A stretch of DNA of 64,000 nt, taken from Altererythrobacter sp. TH136 (GTDB lineage Bacteria; Pseudomonadota; Alphaproteobacteria; Sphingomonadales; Sphingomonadaceae). A program made the position numbers and the translations under genes. The notes beneath the pieces are model-generated. The model had not been told where the DNA came from, did no database searches, and worked only from the letters and a program-made list of their open reading frames with translations. Location: the NCBI RefSeq assembly GCF_007065885.1, contig NZ_CP041409.1:1-64000 (forward strand), in the 5' to 3' direction. Below, piece after piece: positions 62,962 through 64,000 of this stretch (positions are counted from its first letter, which is position 1; each line of letters opens with the position of its first letter).

Positions 62962-64000
62962 AGCGCGACCACCCAGCCGTGCGGATCGGGTTGCTCGCCG
63001 CGCTGGATGCCGACCAGCCGCTCACGCAGCCGCGTCGTCAGCTGGCCGGGACCGCCTGACCCGATGGTGAATTCAAAGTCCGGCGCGGCGACCTTGCCGA
63101 CCGGGGTCACCACCGCCGCGGTGCCGCACGCCATCGTCTCCACCAGACGGCCGGACGCCGTATCGGCTCGCCACTGGTCAATCGCGTAGCGTTCCTCGCG
63201 GATAGTCAGCCCCTCGTCGCGCAGCAGCTGGATCAGGCTGTCGCGGGTGACGCCGGGCAGGATCGTGCCGCCGAGCGGGGGGGTGATCACGCTGCCATCG
63301 TCGAACACGAAGAACAGGTTCATGCCGCCCAGTTCCTCGATCCAGCGGCGTTCCACCGCGTCGAGGAACACCACCTGGTCGTGCCCCTTGGCGATCGCCT
63401 CCGCCTGCGGAACCAGGCTCGCCGCATAATTGCCGCCGGTCTTGGCCGCGCCGGTGCCGCCGGGGGCGGCGCGGACATAGTCCTGGCTGACCCAGATCGA
63501 CACCGCCGGCGCGCCCGACTTGAAGTAATTGCCCACCGGGCTGGCAATCACCAGGAACTTGTATTCGCGCGCGGGCCGCACCCCCAGGAACGCCTCCGAC
63601 GCGAACATGAAGGGACGCAGGTACAGCGAGCCGCCATCGACGGTGGGAAACCAGTCGCGATCCTTCAGCACCAGTTCGCGGCAGGCGGCGATGAACAGGT
63701 CTTCGGGCAAGCGCGGCATCGCCAGCCGATCCGCCGACTGGTTGAGCCGCGCGGCGTTCACCTCGGGACGGAACATCGCCAGGCTACCATCGGGGTGGCG
63801 GTAGGCTTTCAACCCTTCGAAGATTTCCTGCGCGTAATGCAGCACCGCGCACGCGGGATCGATGATCAGCGGCTCGCGCGGGCCGATCCGCGGCGAGTGC
63901 CAGCCTTTTTCGGCATGGTAATCGATCGTGACCATGTGATCGGTGAACACCGAGCCGAAGCCGGGGTCGGCAATGGCCTGGGCGCGAGTTTCGCCGGGGA
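62958..64000 (-). CDS. ilvE: Branched-chain amino acid aminotransferase (N-terminus off right edge)
   Basis: About 347 codons visible, open to the window edge. A GTG at 63950 lies inside the frame, which continues with GETRAQAIADPGFGSV, so the true start is outside. PLP-enzyme of fold type IV: YAQEIFEGLKAYRHPDGSLAMFRPEVN, GTGAAKTGGNYAASL (Lys of the Schiff base) and ACGTAAVVTPVGKV. Catalyses the last step of Leu, Ile and Val synthesis. Its stop overlaps the flavoprotein stop in the shared tetranucleotide CTAG. Confidence 0.96.
   Translation of the reverse strand, partial: PGETRAQAIADPGFGSVFTDHMVTIDYHAEKGWHSPRIGPREPLIIDPACAVLHYAQEIFEGLKAYRHPDGSLAMFRPEVNAARLNQSADRLAMPRLPEDLFIAACRELVLKDRDWFPTVDGGSLYLRPFMFASEAFLGVRPAREYKFLVIASPVGNYFKSGAPAVSIWVSQDYVRAAPGGTGAAKTGGNYAASLVPQAEAIAKGHDQVVFLDAVERRWIEELGGMNLFFVFDDGSVITPPLGGTILPGVTRDSLIQLLRDEGLTIREERYAIDQWRADTASGRLVETMACGTAAVVTPVGKVAAPDFEFTIGSGGPGQLTTRLRERLVGIQRGEQPDPHGWVVAL

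Overview
The window is GC-rich chromosomal DNA from an alphaproteobacterium, most likely a member of the Sphingomonadales (Sphingomonas/Erythrobacter type). The grounds are two large TonB-dependent receptors, a complete Caulobacter-type tad/cpa pilus operon, glutathione-dependent formaldehyde oxidation, a caa3-type oxidase with CtaG, and many start/stop overlaps of the ATGA/GTGA type. No transposase, integrase or CRISPR array is visible. One tRNA, tRNA-Gln(TTG), is present.

Layout. 1-3.0 kb: the N-terminus of a giant repeat adhesin that runs off the left edge, then two small hypothetical proteins. 3.1-15.3 kb: a leftward Tad pilus operon (flp, cpaB, cpaC, a very short CpaD-like lipoprotein, tadG-like, two tadE-like, cpaE, cpaF, tadB, tadC, tadD-like, cpaA) that ends with an M23 peptidase overlapping cpaA. 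A 14-bp hairpin separates the pilin from the machinery genes. 15.8-18.3 kb: a membrane protein and a HerA-type ATPase, convergent. 18.7-20 kb: an unusual winged-helix/membrane/receiver protein whose 3' end is cut off and runs into a lone lasso-peptide B2 (leader protease) gene. 20.1-25.7 kb: Rrf2 regulator, YezD-like protein, TonB receptor, TauE/SafE exporter and ChrA, probably an oxyanion/sulfur module; an IscR-like dyad lies before yezD. chrA has lost its last helix to an in-frame stop.

25.8-36.7 kb: paired PH-domain proteins, a DUF5996 protein, a second TonB receptor, an MFS transporter, and a leftward HNH/TrhO/GST/Gre-factor operon. 36.9-44.8 kb: a respiratory island with DUF2231, PQQ sugar dehydrogenase, CtaG, cytochrome b561, a diheme cytochrome c, a monoheme cytochrome c, CoxB with a fused heme c domain, a fused CoxA-CoxC, and a small membrane protein. 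45-49.5 kb: small stress-type ORFs, aldehyde dehydrogenase, and the formaldehyde pair frmA/fghA. 49.5-54.2 kb: two divergent two-domain proteins, GH1-RmlD and glycosyltransferase-UDP-galactopyranose mutase, probably a polysaccharide unit.

54.2-64 kb: a nitronate-monooxygenase-like enzyme, tRNA-Gln, a YghU-type GST, topoisomerase IB, a CinA/PncC + NadE NAD-salvage pair, a three-gene type III polyketide operon (PKS, methyltransferase, flavoprotein) laid out like phenolic-lipid operons, and ilvE running off the right edge.

The strongest candidates for something undescribed are: the receptor/receiver-lasso B2 junction; the GH1-RmlD / GT-Glf divergent fusions; the Rrf2-yezD oxyanion module with its dyad; the Tad operon variations (mini-CpaD, M23 peptidase, shared Gly-rich inserts); and the type III PKS operon.
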